64,000 nucleotides of DNA. Source: Peptostreptococcaceae bacterium. Lineage in GTDB: Bacteria; Bacillota; Clostridia; Peptostreptococcales; Peptostreptococcaceae. This document shows, piece by piece, positions 43,587 to 52,634 of the stretch. A program made the position numbers and the translations under genes. The first letter of the stretch is position 1. Every line of letters starts with the position of its first letter. Where the stretch lies: contig CABIZO010000003.1 in NCBI GenBank assembly GCA_902363255.1, positions 62,001 through 126,000 of the forward strand, in the 5' to 3' direction. Under the pieces are notes generated by a model that saw only the letters and a list, made by a program, of their open reading frames with translations, was not told where the DNA came from and made no database searches.

Positions 43587-43628
43587 AAAAAGATAGAGAG
43601 TTATTAAACAATAACTCTCTATCTTTTT
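43587..43628 (-). terminator. Strong terminator after the rubrerythrin gene
   Basis: A perfect 19-bp stem (aaaaagatagagagttatt and its complement) with a 4-base loop aaac. It also insulates the downstream kinase gene. Confidence 0.93.
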
Positions 43629-43650
43629 GTATTATTATATTTTATATTAA

Positions 43651-44202
43651 TTAAGCTTGTTTTCCAAAGTGTCTTTCTAATAATCCTAAAAATGCTTTAC
43701 CATGTCTAGCTTCATCTTTACACATTTCATGAACTGTATCATGTATAGCATCTAATCCTAATTCTTTAGCTCTCTTAGCTATTTTTAATTTTCCTTCAGT
43801 AGCTCCGTATTCAGCTTCAACTCTTGCTTCTAAGTTAGCTTTAGTATCAGCAACAACTACTTCTCCTAATAATTCTGCGAATTTAGCAGCATGTTCTGCT
43901 TCTTCGAAAGCTATTCTTTTATAAGCTTCTGCAACTTCTGGGAATCCTTCTCTATCAGCTTGTCTTGACATAGCTAAGTACATTCCTACTTCTGTACATT
44001 CTCCAACAAAGTTAGCTCTTAATCCTTCTAATACATCTTCATCTACACCTTGAGCAACACCTATTCTGTGTTCATCAGCCCATTTTAATTCTCCAGTCAT
44101 TTCTTCGAACTTGTCAGCTCCTACTTTACAAACTGGACATAGCTCTGGAGCAGTTTCCCCTTCATATATATATCCACATACTGTACAAACAAATTTTTTC
44201 AT
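43651..44202 (-). CDS. Reverse rubrerythrin
   Basis: This 183-residue protein has an N-terminal rubredoxin domain (Cys6-x2-Cys9 and Cys22-x2-Cys25: KKFVCTVCGYIYEG and CPVCK) followed by a diiron four-helix domain with EARH, EAEH and ECTE motifs. This is the domain order of reverse rubrerythrins of clostridia, which reduce hydrogen peroxide and oxygen with electrons from NADH. GGAGG precedes the ATG. Single gene with a very strong terminator, suggesting high expression. Relevant to oxygen tolerance, and notable because the superoxide reductase gene in this window is a pseudogene. Confidence 0.95.
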   Translation of the reverse strand: MKKFVCTVCGYIYEGETAPELCPVCKVGADKFEEMTGELKWADEHRIGVAQGVDEDVLEGLRANFVGECTEVGMYLAMSRQADREGFPEVAEAYKRIAFEEAEHAAKFAELLGEVVVADTKANLEARVEAEYGATEGKLKIAKRAKELGLDAIHDTVHEMCKDEARHGKAFLGLLERHFGKQA

Positions 44203-44412
44203 TTTTATATATCCTCCACAATTATTTATATTATTTTAATTTTAGTAGTCAATTTAAAATGTTAATTCTTACTTATGATTTATATATACCCGCTACTTTT
44301 TACCTTAAACACCTTTTTTAATTTTTTATTAATATAAATTCTTTTCCTTATATCTTCTAATTCTATAATTTAATCTGACCGTTTTCTCTTTATTCATTGT
44401 AATTTTTTATGC

Positions 44413-44450
44413 AAAAAAGGTTATTTATTATAAATAATAAATAACCTTTT
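44413..44450 (-). terminator. Terminator after the second histidine kinase
   Basis: A perfect 16-bp stem (aaaaggttatttatta / taataaataacctttt) has a four-base loop and is followed by T's. Confidence 0.9.
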
Positions 44451-44454
44451 CTCT

Positions 44455-46185
44455 TTAATTATAAATATCCGAAAATTCAATTTTACATTTTTCTATATTA
44501 AATTTAGGTTTTTCGAATATTGAAGAAGTATTAATTGGTTCATGGTCAGGTATTAAATTCTTCGGAAGATAAAATGTGAAATTAGAACCTTCATTTTCTT
44601 TACTATCAACTTTTATGTCTCCTCCATGAAGGATTATAATCGACTGAACAAGATATAGACCTATACCACTACCTTCAGTTTTTTCTTTAAGGTCACCATT
44701 TGCTTGTCCAAATCTATCAAAAATGACTTTCAATTTATCTTTCGGTATTCCTCGACCATTATCTTTCACACTTACAAAAAGAAAGTCTTCATTATTTCTT
44801 ACTTCTACTATTATTTTACCATTTATATTATCTGAGTATTTAATAGCATTTGATAATAAATTTAATATGACTCTCTCTATAGCATCTGGATCACAAACCA
44901 TTTCAATTTCTTCACAATCTGTATCAAATATTATTTCTATATCTTTATTTTTTGCATATTCAACTACTGATAAACAAATATCTTCTATTATATTTACTAT
45001 ATTATTTTTACTTAGATGTATTTCATAATAACCAATATCCATTTTGCTAATATCAGTTACATTGTTAACTATTTTTAAGACTCTGTATGAATTTTGTTTA
45101 ATATTTTTTAAATATCTCTCAAAATCATCCTTACTTATTTTATTTCCTTTTTTTAAATATTTCTCCATAACTTGCATTGTTCCTAAAATAATATTCAGAG
45201 GCGTTTTAAATTCATGAGATAAGTTTGTAAATAAATCACTTTTCATTGCTTCTAATCTTACTTTTTCCTCAAGAGCTTCTTTCTCTTCTTTATCTATTAT
45301 TTCATTTGTAATATCTTTACCTGTGACAAAATAAGCATCACCTTCTCTTGAGCGCTCAATATCCCAAGAAATCAATTTATAAGTACCATTTTTACATAGA
45401 AATCTACTTTTTAATCTGGCTTTTTTATTATTTTTATTTTGTAAATATATATTTAAATTTTCAATAATACCTATATCATCTAAATGAGCATACTCATATA
45501 TATCTCTATTTGCTAAGTCATCTTTACTCCATCCCAATACCTTAGTCCAACTAGAACTTAAACTCAATAATTTTCCACCTATAGCATATTTTGAAACTAA
45601 GTCTATTGATTTATCTAAATATTCATCAAGTTCATTTTCTACTATAATTCTTTTTTTATTTTCTAATATTAAATTTTTATTTAAAATCCATCCGCTAATG
45701 ATTATTGATATTAACTTACACACATGAATTATAACATCATAATATTCATTTTTACATACATTATCAGACTTATACATAATATTAAAAGTTCCTAAAAAAT
45801 CATCACCTATTGCAAGTTTAAATGTCCAAAAATAGCTTTTATCACAAACCTTTTCCAATTTATATAATTCTCCCTTTGTAGAATTAAAGAATGTTTCTAT
45901 TCTTTCAATAGGAAATAGTTCCATTCCCCTCAAATTTATCAATTCCAACATGTCTTTTTCTATTTTTATATTAGTATATTTTTGAGAGTACTTTTTTGCA
46001 TCTTTTAGTTCTATAAATGGAACTATAGTTCCTTCACTCATATTATAAATGTATACTGATATGCCGTCTGATTTTATATATTTTAATAAATCGTTACATA
46101 TATGACTAATAACTTTTTTTACACTTTCTTCTGATTTTAATGAATCTATATCATGTAAATTTTTATATATACTTATTTCATCCAT
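44455..46185 (-). CDS. GAF/PAS sensor histidine kinase, paralogue of the first
   Basis: This 576-residue kinase has a GAF-like domain (about 15-160, with LKYIKSDGISVYIYN matching the first kinase's TKSDGLSILLYN), one PAS domain with PAC (about 185-300), HisKA (TNLSHEFKTPLNIILG) and HATPase (NLLSNAIKYSDNING, VKDNGRGIP, GSGIGLYLVQSIIILHGG). It is the first kinase without its two N-terminal PAS domains and ends KCKIEFSDIYN, the same tail. No membrane span. GGAGGGG precedes the ATG. The two kinases flank the rubrerythrin gene and probably arose by duplication. No response regulator nearby. Confidence 0.9.
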   Translation of the reverse strand: MDEISIYKNLHDIDSLKSEESVKKVISHICNDLLKYIKSDGISVYIYNMSEGTIVPFIELKDAKKYSQKYTNIKIEKDMLELINLRGMELFPIERIETFFNSTKGELYKLEKVCDKSYFWTFKLAIGDDFLGTFNIMYKSDNVCKNEYYDVIIHVCKLISIIISGWILNKNLILENKKRIIVENELDEYLDKSIDLVSKYAIGGKLLSLSSSWTKVLGWSKDDLANRDIYEYAHLDDIGIIENLNIYLQNKNNKKARLKSRFLCKNGTYKLISWDIERSREGDAYFVTGKDITNEIIDKEEKEALEEKVRLEAMKSDLFTNLSHEFKTPLNIILGTMQVMEKYLKKGNKISKDDFERYLKNIKQNSYRVLKIVNNVTDISKMDIGYYEIHLSKNNIVNIIEDICLSVVEYAKNKDIEIIFDTDCEEIEMVCDPDAIERVILNLLSNAIKYSDNINGKIIVEVRNNEDFLFVSVKDNGRGIPKDKLKVIFDRFGQANGDLKEKTEGSGIGLYLVQSIIILHGGDIKVDSKENEGSNFTFYLPKNLIPDHEPINTSSIFEKPKFNIEKCKIEFSDIYN

Positions 46186-46379
46186 ATTTCCCCTCCAAAG
46201 TACTAATTTTAAAATATCCCTTTTAATCTAATTATAGAGTTAAAATCATTTAATTGCTACGAACTTTTAATATTTTTTTATTTGAATAAAAATTATGCCT
46301 CCCTTGTTATTTTTTTATATATAAAAATATAATAAGGCGACAAATTATCTCTATTTTTTACATTTGTAATTTATTATAA
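46186..46379. other. AT-rich upstream region of the second kinase
   Basis: Together with the decayed gene at 46380-46586 this forms a 490-base stretch without an intact gene. No hairpin, riboswitch or operator was recognised in this part; it must contain the kinase promoter. Confidence 0.4.
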
Positions 46380-46586
46380 TTATTTTTCTACTATTAATTT
46401 TTCTAAAGCATCTTCTCTTAAAATTTTACATGATGTTATTGTTGATACATAAAACTTCTAACCCATAAAATTCAGTTCTCATGGCACTACTTCAAACCTA
46501 CTCCATAATATATTTGACGAAATTTCACCAAATCCTTCTCAAAAAACTATCATATCCTCTTCTTTATAATAACAGTCCATACTCAT
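46380..46586 (-). pseudogene. Decayed 69-codon gene with three in-frame stops
   Basis: A single minus-strand frame from ATG 46586 to TAA 46380 reads MSMDCYYKEEDMIVF, EGFGEISSNILWSRFEVVP, ELNFMG and KFYVSTITSCKILREDALEK, the pieces separated by TGA, TGA and TAG. The frame is otherwise continuous. No family recognised. A mixture of TGA and TAG argues against selenocysteine or recoding, so this is best read as a gene inactivated by point mutations. Confidence 0.5.
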
Positions 46587-46607
46587 AGATATATTTATAT
46601 TTTAAAA

Positions 46608-46663
46608 TAAAAAAATCCCATATAAATAGATAAATAAAATATCTATTTATATGGGATTTTTTT
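46608..46663 (-). terminator. Terminator after the asr operon
   Basis: A perfect stem of about 22 bp (aaaaaatcccatataaatagat and its complement) with a short AT loop and T-run closes the sulfite reductase operon. Confidence 0.92.
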
Positions 46664-46675
46664 ATTTTATATCAA

Positions 46676-47479
46676 TTATACAGCTTTAATAGAAGATATT
46701 TTTTCTTCTTTATCTTCACTTCCCATTATATAAACACCAAGTCCCATAACTAAAGATCCTCCAACCATATTGCCAAGAGTTACTGCAACTAAATTGTATA
46801 TAGCACCTGCTAAAGTAGCACCTTTTATGGCTGGTGATATTAATGCTACAGAGAAAATAGTCATATTCGCAACACTATGTTCAAACCCACTTGTAATAAA
46901 TGTGAATAAACATAAGAATATCATTAATATTTTTGCTGTATCATCATTAGTTCTAAATGAACATAAAACCGCTACACAAACTAATATATTACAAAGAACA
47001 CCCCTAAAGAATAGTGACATAAAAGGTTCTGATGCTTTTGCTATGGATGTTGTTGCGAAAAATTCCATAACTGCACCCTCATTCACAAGTCCCGTTCCTA
47101 CAAATAATGCTGCAACTAATATTGATCCAAGTAAATTTCCAAAAAAACTAAATATCCAAACCTTAGCCATACTTCCTGTAGAAATACCTTTATTTAATCT
47201 TCCTACAGTCATAACCATATTATTTCCAGTAAATAATTCTGTACCTGTCATTATTACAAGACATAGAGCCACTGCAAATGATACTCCCATCATTATCTTT
47301 GTGGCAGGAGAACCTGATGCACTCAACAATCCCCCAACAGTAAATATTAATATAATCCCAAGTCCCACATATAATCCTGCAAATGCTGCTGATACTAAGT
47401 ACTTAAATTTGCTTTTATTCAATATATTTATTTTGTTTTTTGCTGCATTAGTTAATTTCAATACTGTTTCATTATGCAT
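46676..47479 (-). CDS. Formate/nitrite-family channel, probably hydrosulfide (HSC) type
   Basis: This 267-residue membrane protein of the FNT family has six spans and the usual pore segments, such as VMTGTELFTGNNMVMTVG and EHSVANMTIFSVAL. FNT channels pass formate, nitrite or hydrosulfide as pentamers. It is the last gene of the asrABC operon, the same location as the hydrosulfide channel described in Clostridioides difficile, so export of the HS- made by sulfite reduction is the likely role. AGGAGG lies before the ATG, and its start is 21 bases after asrC. Confidence 0.9.
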   Translation of the reverse strand: MHNETVLKLTNAAKNKINILNKSKFKYLVSAAFAGLYVGLGIILIFTVGGLLSASGSPATKIMMGVSFAVALCLVIMTGTELFTGNNMVMTVGRLNKGISTGSMAKVWIFSFFGNLLGSILVAALFVGTGLVNEGAVMEFFATTSIAKASEPFMSLFFRGVLCNILVCVAVLCSFRTNDDTAKILMIFLCLFTFITSGFEHSVANMTIFSVALISPAIKGATLAGAIYNLVAVTLGNMVGGSLVMGLGVYIMGSEDKEEKISSIKAV

Positions 47480-47500
47480 AATAAACCCTCCTAATTATAA

Positions 47501-48469
47501 TTAATATTTAATTCCACTCCAATAAATGTTTTCATTTACTTTGACTATATCTGCAAACTCCACTCCTTCTAGAGCCCATTTTTTATATTCCATAAATCCA
47601 GTTCTATCAATTATATATCCTATATGCTCTTTTCCCCCTGGGGCATTCACGTCTATATATTCTTTAACAAATTTATAAGTATTTAAAACTATTTTTATAA
47701 TAGATTCTTCATCAGCCCAAATTAAAAAATCTTCTGCAAGCCTTGGGTTTTTCTTTCCTGTTCTACCCATAATAGCTAGTCTATAGTATTTTTTTTCATC
47801 TCTAGTCCATGCACTTGTTGGACAATTAAGTGTACACTCTCCACACCCTATACATTTGTCGTGATCTCTTACTATTTTGTAATTTTCCATTTTAAGTGCA
47901 CCAGTTGAAAGTTTCTCACACTTTTTAACACAAGCTCCACATGATACACATCTATCTTTGTCATATAAAGGAAGGGTCATACCTATTATTCCGAAGTCAT
48001 GTGTTCTTGCTTTTATACAATCATTTGGACATCCTGTAAAAGCTACCTTGAAGTGTAAATCATTTGGAAATATTGCTTTTTCCATTTTCTTTGCAAATTC
48101 AGTAGTATTATATTGAGCCTTTGGGCAAACTTTATTCCCTATACATGCACAAACATTCCTTGTTCCAGCTGCTGGATAACCACTACCTTTTACTTCTTGG
48201 TTAATGTCCATTTTTTCTATAACTGGTTGAATTATTTTATTTACTTGCTCCATATCTTCCATTTTTATTCCAAGAATCTCAAATCCTTGCCTAGTCGTAA
48301 TATGAATTTGACCATTACCAAATTCATTGGCAATTTTTGAAACTATCATTAAGCTTTCTGGATCTACACATCCTCCAGGAATTCTAACTCTTAGAGAAGT
48401 TTCATACTTATTCTTAGTGATTCTATAAGCATTTTTCATTACTTTTTTAGTGTTTACATCTCTTAACAT
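47501..48469 (-). CDS. asrC: Anaerobic sulfite reductase subunit C
   Basis: This 322-residue siroheme/[4Fe-4S] catalytic subunit reduces sulfite to sulfide. The siroheme-cluster cysteines are seen in NVCACIGNKVCPKAQYN and VAFTGCPNDCIKAR. A ferredoxin insert follows with DRCVSCGACVKKCEKL and DKCIGCGECTLNCPTS. It lies between asrB and the FNT channel, with GGAGGGG before the ATG. Complete and of the usual length. Confidence 0.96.
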   Translation of the reverse strand: MLRDVNTKKVMKNAYRITKNKYETSLRVRIPGGCVDPESLMIVSKIANEFGNGQIHITTRQGFEILGIKMEDMEQVNKIIQPVIEKMDINQEVKGSGYPAAGTRNVCACIGNKVCPKAQYNTTEFAKKMEKAIFPNDLHFKVAFTGCPNDCIKARTHDFGIIGMTLPLYDKDRCVSCGACVKKCEKLSTGALKMENYKIVRDHDKCIGCGECTLNCPTSAWTRDEKKYYRLAIMGRTGKKNPRLAEDFLIWADEESIIKIVLNTYKFVKEYIDVNAPGGKEHIGYIIDRTGFMEYKKWALEGVEFADIVKVNENIYWSGIKY

Positions 48470-48481
48470 TATCTTCCCCTC

Positions 48482-49273
48482 CTAGTCTATAAGATTTTTT
48501 GCATAAGAGTAATCAAATACTGGACCATCTATACAAATATAAGTATCATCCATTTTACAATGTCCGCATTTGCCTACACCACAACACATTTTTCTTTCAT
48601 AAGATACCCATATATTTTTTTCATCTAGATCTCTTTTTAAGAATTCTCCCACTGTAAATTTCATCATCATTGGTGGTCCAACAACTATAGCAGACATGTT
48701 ATTTACATCTTCAATATTTAACTCTGGTATATATTTTGTTACAAGACCCACATTTCCCTGGTATCCTTCATCTGCTGAATCCACAGTAACTAATATATCT
48801 AATTTTTTACTCCATTTTTTTAAATCATCTTTGAATAATATATCCTTTGGAGATTTAAATCCTACTATTAATTTGAAACTTTTATATTTATCTGGATTAT
48901 TGTAGAAGTGTTCAACTATACCTCTAACTGGTGCTAATCCACTTCCTCCAGCAACAATAACTACTTCTCTTCCTTCATATAAACTTACATCAAATCCATT
49001 TCCATAAGGTCCTCTTATAAAGAATTTCTCTCCCACTTTGTAGTTAAACAGTTCACTAGTGATTTTTCCCACATTTCTTATTGTAAAATCTATATAATTT
49101 TCTCCGTATCCACTTACCGAAATTGGAGATTCTCCGTACTTTGGTATTGATATTTCATAGAACTTTCCTGGAAGTAGATTTTTAGTAGAAGTTTCTACTC
49201 TAAAAGTCCACTCTATTTCTGTATGTTTTACTATGTCTATTACTTTTGCTGCAACAGGTATATATGCATTCAT
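48482..49273 (-). CDS. asrB: Anaerobic sulfite reductase subunit B
   Basis: This 263-residue flavoprotein resembles dihydroorotate dehydrogenase electron-transfer subunits. FAD motif: FTIRNVGKITSELF; NAD motif: VIVAGGSGLAPVRGIVEHF; C-terminal [2Fe-2S] cysteines: ERKMCCGVGKCGHCKMD and a final YICID. It takes electrons from NADH for sulfite reduction. ATG directly follows the asrA stop codon, so translation is coupled. Confidence 0.96.
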   Translation of the reverse strand: MNAYIPVAAKVIDIVKHTEIEWTFRVETSTKNLLPGKFYEISIPKYGESPISVSGYGENYIDFTIRNVGKITSELFNYKVGEKFFIRGPYGNGFDVSLYEGREVVIVAGGSGLAPVRGIVEHFYNNPDKYKSFKLIVGFKSPKDILFKDDLKKWSKKLDILVTVDSADEGYQGNVGLVTKYIPELNIEDVNNMSAIVVGPPMMMKFTVGEFLKRDLDEKNIWVSYERKMCCGVGKCGHCKMDDTYICIDGPVFDYSYAKNLID

Positions 49274-50278
49274 TTATTTTTCCTCCCCATTAACTACTGT
49301 TTTAACTTTGTCGATACACTCTGAGAATGATATATATTGTGGACATGCGTCATCACACCTTCCACATCCTACACACATGTCATATCCGAATCTTTTATTA
49401 AAATCGTATATTTTGTGCATTACTTTAAATCTCATTCTTTCTCCTTGTTTCTTTCTAAATGAATGACCACCAGCCATATCTGTATATCCATCTACTTGAC
49501 ACGATGCCCATACTCTTCTTCTCTCTCCCACTCTTTCATTTTCTTTGTAAAAAATATCTTGCATTGTAAAACAAGTACATGTTGGACAGACAAAATTACA
49601 TCTTCCACAACCTATACATCTTGCATCATATTCATCCCACATTTCATGTTTTGACAATTCTACTGGATTTATATTTCTTGGCACTTTCACTTCTATGTTA
49701 TTTGATTTTACATAATCTACTTCAAATTCACACTCTTTACCTTCAAATATATTTAGATCTTCGTCTTTTATATCTAAGTAAACTTCATCTTCTCTTAAAT
49801 TTAATCCCATAGAGTAGTTTTCTGCTTTATTTGAATTCATACTTACACAGAAGCAGTTTCTATAACTTTCACTACACCCTATTAAAACAAATTTTACTTT
49901 TTCTCTTAATCTCTTATAAAAGAAATCCCTTTCCACTCCATTTTCTAAGTAAATTTGATCTAATCTTTTTATTCCGTTCAAATCACACGCTCTTAAGAAA
50001 ACTAATAATTTTTTCTCTTCATCATCACTTGTTTTAAATTCCTTTTCAGTAAAATATAAAAGTACTTGAGTTATTGGCAAGATTACTTCTTTTGCAGAGA
50101 AATTAGATTTTTTATTAAATTCTATATCCTCTATTCTTTCTATTTCTTCATATTTTGTTAAATCTGTGTCAGAAAATGTCCCTTTAAAAGGCTTTGTGAC
50201 TGGTGCTAATATTTTGTATTCTAACTTTAATCTTTCTAAACCTTGATTAAATGCTTGTTTATATAATTTAATTTTCAT
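49274..50278 (-). CDS. asrA: Anaerobic sulfite reductase subunit A
   Basis: This 334-residue ferredoxin-like electron carrier subunit has two [4Fe-4S] motifs in the C-terminal half: DARCIGCGRCNFVCPTCTCF and YDMCVGCGRCDDACPQ, with additional cysteines in between (VWASCQVDGY). It is the first gene of asrABC-FNT. GGGGAGGAG precedes the ATG. A Crp/Fnr-type binding site lies 60 bases upstream, linking the operon to the regulator encoded next door. Confidence 0.96.
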   Translation of the reverse strand: MKIKLYKQAFNQGLERLKLEYKILAPVTKPFKGTFSDTDLTKYEEIERIEDIEFNKKSNFSAKEVILPITQVLLYFTEKEFKTSDDEEKKLLVFLRACDLNGIKRLDQIYLENGVERDFFYKRLREKVKFVLIGCSESYRNCFCVSMNSNKAENYSMGLNLREDEVYLDIKDEDLNIFEGKECEFEVDYVKSNNIEVKVPRNINPVELSKHEMWDEYDARCIGCGRCNFVCPTCTCFTMQDIFYKENERVGERRRVWASCQVDGYTDMAGGHSFRKKQGERMRFKVMHKIYDFNKRFGYDMCVGCGRCDDACPQYISFSECIDKVKTVVNGEEK

Positions 50279-50337
50279 ATATTCTCCTCCCCTTTATCTT
50301 GTTAAAAAAATAATAGCATTTTGATCTACCCAAAGTC

Positions 50338-50353
50338 TGTGATAATAATCACA
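50338..50353. promoter_or_regulatory. Crp/Fnr-type binding site in the asr promoter
   Basis: TGTGA-TAATAA-TCACA is a perfect match to the general Crp/Fnr palindrome TGTGA-N6-TCACA. It lies between the terminator of the Crp/Fnr gene and asrA, 60 bases before the asrA start. Confidence 0.75.
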
Positions 50354-50390
50354 AAATTGTGAAGAAATTATGAATCTTATTTTTTTAATA

Positions 50391-50427
50391 AAAAAAGCAC
50401 CTATTTTTAAAATAAGTGCTTTTATTT
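50391..50427 (-). terminator. Terminator after the Crp/Fnr gene
   Basis: The stem aaaagcacctatttt / aaaataagtgctttt has one wobble pair. It separates the regulator transcript from the asr operon. Confidence 0.8.
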
Positions 50428-50481
50428 CATTCTATTTTAAATTTTTCTCAGATATACACTTCACGATTATTTTTATCTAAT

Positions 50482-51159
50482 TTATGTATTTTTAAAGTAA
50501 GAAGATAATTCTTCTTTTTTAATGTACATTTTTTTATTTTCTATTTTCACTAAATTTTCATCTTGCAAAACTTTCATAGATCTAGATAAAGTTTCTCTTT
50601 TACAACCAAGCATATCTGCAATATATGTTATGGTCAAATTAGCATTAATTAAGGTCCATTCACCCTTATTTATACCAAATTCTCTACCCATTCTATAAAG
50701 CTTAGCCGCAAGTTTTTTGTCCATTCTTATTGATATGGAGTTTTTCAACTGTCTATAAAGTCTTCTATTTATATTTTGAATATGATTTAATATATTTTTA
50801 GTTAAAGTGAAATCATTTTCCATAATCTTAAGAAAATCTTTAGAATCACATTCTAACAGAGTACTGTTTTCAAAAGCTTCACAAGATATGGCACTACTTT
50901 TATTTTTATCTATAAAAACATCATTAATCATTTGACCTTTTGGAAGAATGAAAATTATTTTTCTTTCTCCACTTTCATTTATTTTAAATAAAGATATTTT
51001 ACCCTCTTTAATAAAATAAACTTTATCTACCATATCTCTCTCATAAAAAAGAATTTCTTTCTTTGATATTTTTTTAATTTTAAGAATTTTCTCTAGTTCA
51101 ATCTTACTTTCTTCCCTAATATTTTGAAATACTTCTATACTATTCATATGGCTACCCAT
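50482..51159 (-). CDS. Crp/Fnr family transcriptional regulator
   Basis: This 225-residue protein has an N-terminal cyclic-nucleotide-binding fold (about 15-130, with VYFIKEGKISLFKINESGER) and a C-terminal HTH (ITYIADMLGCKRETLSRSMK). There is no N-terminal cysteine cluster of the Fnr type, so it does not look like a classic iron-sulfur oxygen sensor. The ATG overlaps the nitroreductase stop (TAATG), giving a two-gene operon. The consensus site in front of asrA makes control of sulfite reduction likely. Confidence 0.9.
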   Translation of the reverse strand: MGSHMNSIEVFQNIREESKIELEKILKIKKISKKEILFYERDMVDKVYFIKEGKISLFKINESGERKIIFILPKGQMINDVFIDKNKSSAISCEAFENSTLLECDSKDFLKIMENDFTLTKNILNHIQNINRRLYRQLKNSISIRMDKKLAAKLYRMGREFGINKGEWTLINANLTITYIADMLGCKRETLSRSMKVLQDENLVKIENKKMYIKKEELSSYFKNT

Positions 51160-51665
51160 TATTCAAATCTATTTCTATGAATTTTATTTTCATCAAATTT
51201 ATCAATAAATTCATTTTTCTCTTCGCTATAACCTATTGATACAATAGAGTATGGTATTAAAATTTCAGGTAGATTCAAAGCTGCTCTAACTCTATCCATA
51301 ACTTTACGCTTAGGATGAACTCCTATCCAACATGAAGCCAAACCTTGATTAGTACATTCCAGTAAAATATTTTGTGTACATGCCCCCAAGTCATGTATCC
51401 ACTTCCCTGGCTTGAAAAATCTTTCTTTATTTCCTATAACTACTATACATAGATTTGCATCCTTAATTTGTTTAGATTTATGATGAGTATTTGATAATTT
51501 TGATAAGATCTCTTTATCATCTACAACAACAAATTCCCATGGTGAAGAATTCTTAGAAGAGGGTGCCTGCATAGCAGATTTCAATATTTCCATCACCTTA
51601 TCTTCTTCTACTTCTTTTTCTATGTATGTTCTTATTGAACGTCTATTTTTTATAACCTCTAACAT
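51159..51665 (-). CDS. Nitroreductase family protein
   Basis: This 168-residue flavoprotein has the family start MLEVIKNRRSIRTYIEKEVE (FMN-binding RRSIR) and the central MQAPSSKNSSPWEFVVVDD plus the late SCWIGVHPKRKV. It probably reduces nitro or quinone compounds, or acts in another FMN reduction with NAD(P)H. AGGAGAG-type ribosome site. It is co-transcribed with the Crp/Fnr regulator. Confidence 0.9.
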   Translation of the reverse strand: MLEVIKNRRSIRTYIEKEVEEDKVMEILKSAMQAPSSKNSSPWEFVVVDDKEILSKLSNTHHKSKQIKDANLCIVVIGNKERFFKPGKWIHDLGACTQNILLECTNQGLASCWIGVHPKRKVMDRVRAALNLPEILIPYSIVSIGYSEEKNEFIDKFDENKIHRNRFE

Positions 51666-51840
51666 ATTAACCTCTCCTACACCAATTTCAAAATTTAATC
51701 TAACTTTAAAATATACTCATTTTCATTCTAACAAATTTATTATATTTATAAAACAAAATTATGATAAGTTAGAAAATTTTTAATTTGCTTTACTAATTGT
51801 ATTTATGTCATATATTTTACATAATTAAAAATTATGTAAT

Positions 51841-51879
51841 AAATAAAGGGTGTATCAAAAATGATACACCCTTTATTTT
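51841..51879 (-). terminator. Terminator after the B3/B4 gene
   Basis: A perfect stem of about 16 bp (aataaagggtgtatca and its complement) has loop aaaa and a T-rich flank. Confidence 0.9.
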
Positions 51880-51880
51880 A

Positions 51881-52543
51881 CTAATCAATTATATTCATAT
51901 AAATATTACTTGCATCAGCATACTTAATTAATAAATCCTTTGCCTCATCTAAGTAATTTTGAACTTCATCTTTTCCACTAAAAGAATATATACACATAAT
52001 TATTTCTTCTACACTACTTGTAATCATAGCTCTTTCAGAATCACTTGTGGGACTCCCAAATGTAGATATCTCGTCACATAAAACAGGTAAGTTTTCAATA
52101 TTTATTAAATCTTTTCCAATGCCTTTGTATTTTTGCCCTTCTTCTCCTACAGTCAAACATATTGGTGATTTTATATTTTTAACATTATAACTTCCAACTG
52201 AAAAATCAGATTTTATAGAAATTAAATTATTTATTTCTACAATGTTATTTATCTTATAAAGCCCTTTTTTCTGTAAAATCCTTCTTATTAATGCTTCCGA
52301 TGACACTCTATATTTACTTGGCGCTTTTCCAAGTTTTTTATACACCTCTCGAGCATCATTTATCCTCTCAAGACTTGATACCTCTTCTAAAGAAATTATT
52401 TCACTTAGTTTTTCACTGTACTTTTCTATTTCTTTTAATAAATCTTCACTACTAGTTTTCACATTAACATTAGCTTGAATACATCCTAAAGTTATTTGTG
52501 GACATACATCTTTTAATTTATCTGAAATTTTTATTTCTAACAT
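51881..52543 (-). CDS. B3/B4 (tRNA-synthetase editing-like) domain protein
   Basis: This 220-residue protein has the B3/B4 domain related to the editing part of phenylalanyl-tRNA synthetase beta: ERINDAREVYKKLGKAPSKY, SSEALIRRIL, and VCDEI-like GSPTSDSERAMIT. Stand-alone members are thought to deal with misacylated tRNA or related compounds, but this is not proven. A weak GGAAGG-type site precedes the ATG. Single gene. Confidence 0.85.
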   Translation of the reverse strand: MLEIKISDKLKDVCPQITLGCIQANVNVKTSSEDLLKEIEKYSEKLSEIISLEEVSSLERINDAREVYKKLGKAPSKYRVSSEALIRRILQKKGLYKINNIVEINNLISIKSDFSVGSYNVKNIKSPICLTVGEEGQKYKGIGKDLINIENLPVLCDEISTFGSPTSDSERAMITSSVEEIIMCIYSFSGKDEVQNYLDEAKDLLIKYADASNIYMNIID

Positions 52544-52634
52544 AATATAATAATTCCTTCCTTTTATTTTATAGAAATTATTATACTATAATAAAAAAAT
52601 TATTCTTTACTCCTACACAGATAGTTTTTAGCTA

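Noticed and set aside
46380..46586. Selenocysteine or stop-codon recoding in the interrupted frame
   Set aside because: The stops include TAG as well as TGA, and no SECIS-like hairpin follows the TGA codons.
46770..47504. Long rightward open frame opposite the FNT channel gene
   Set aside because: An antisense shadow of a well-supported membrane channel gene, with no ribosome site.
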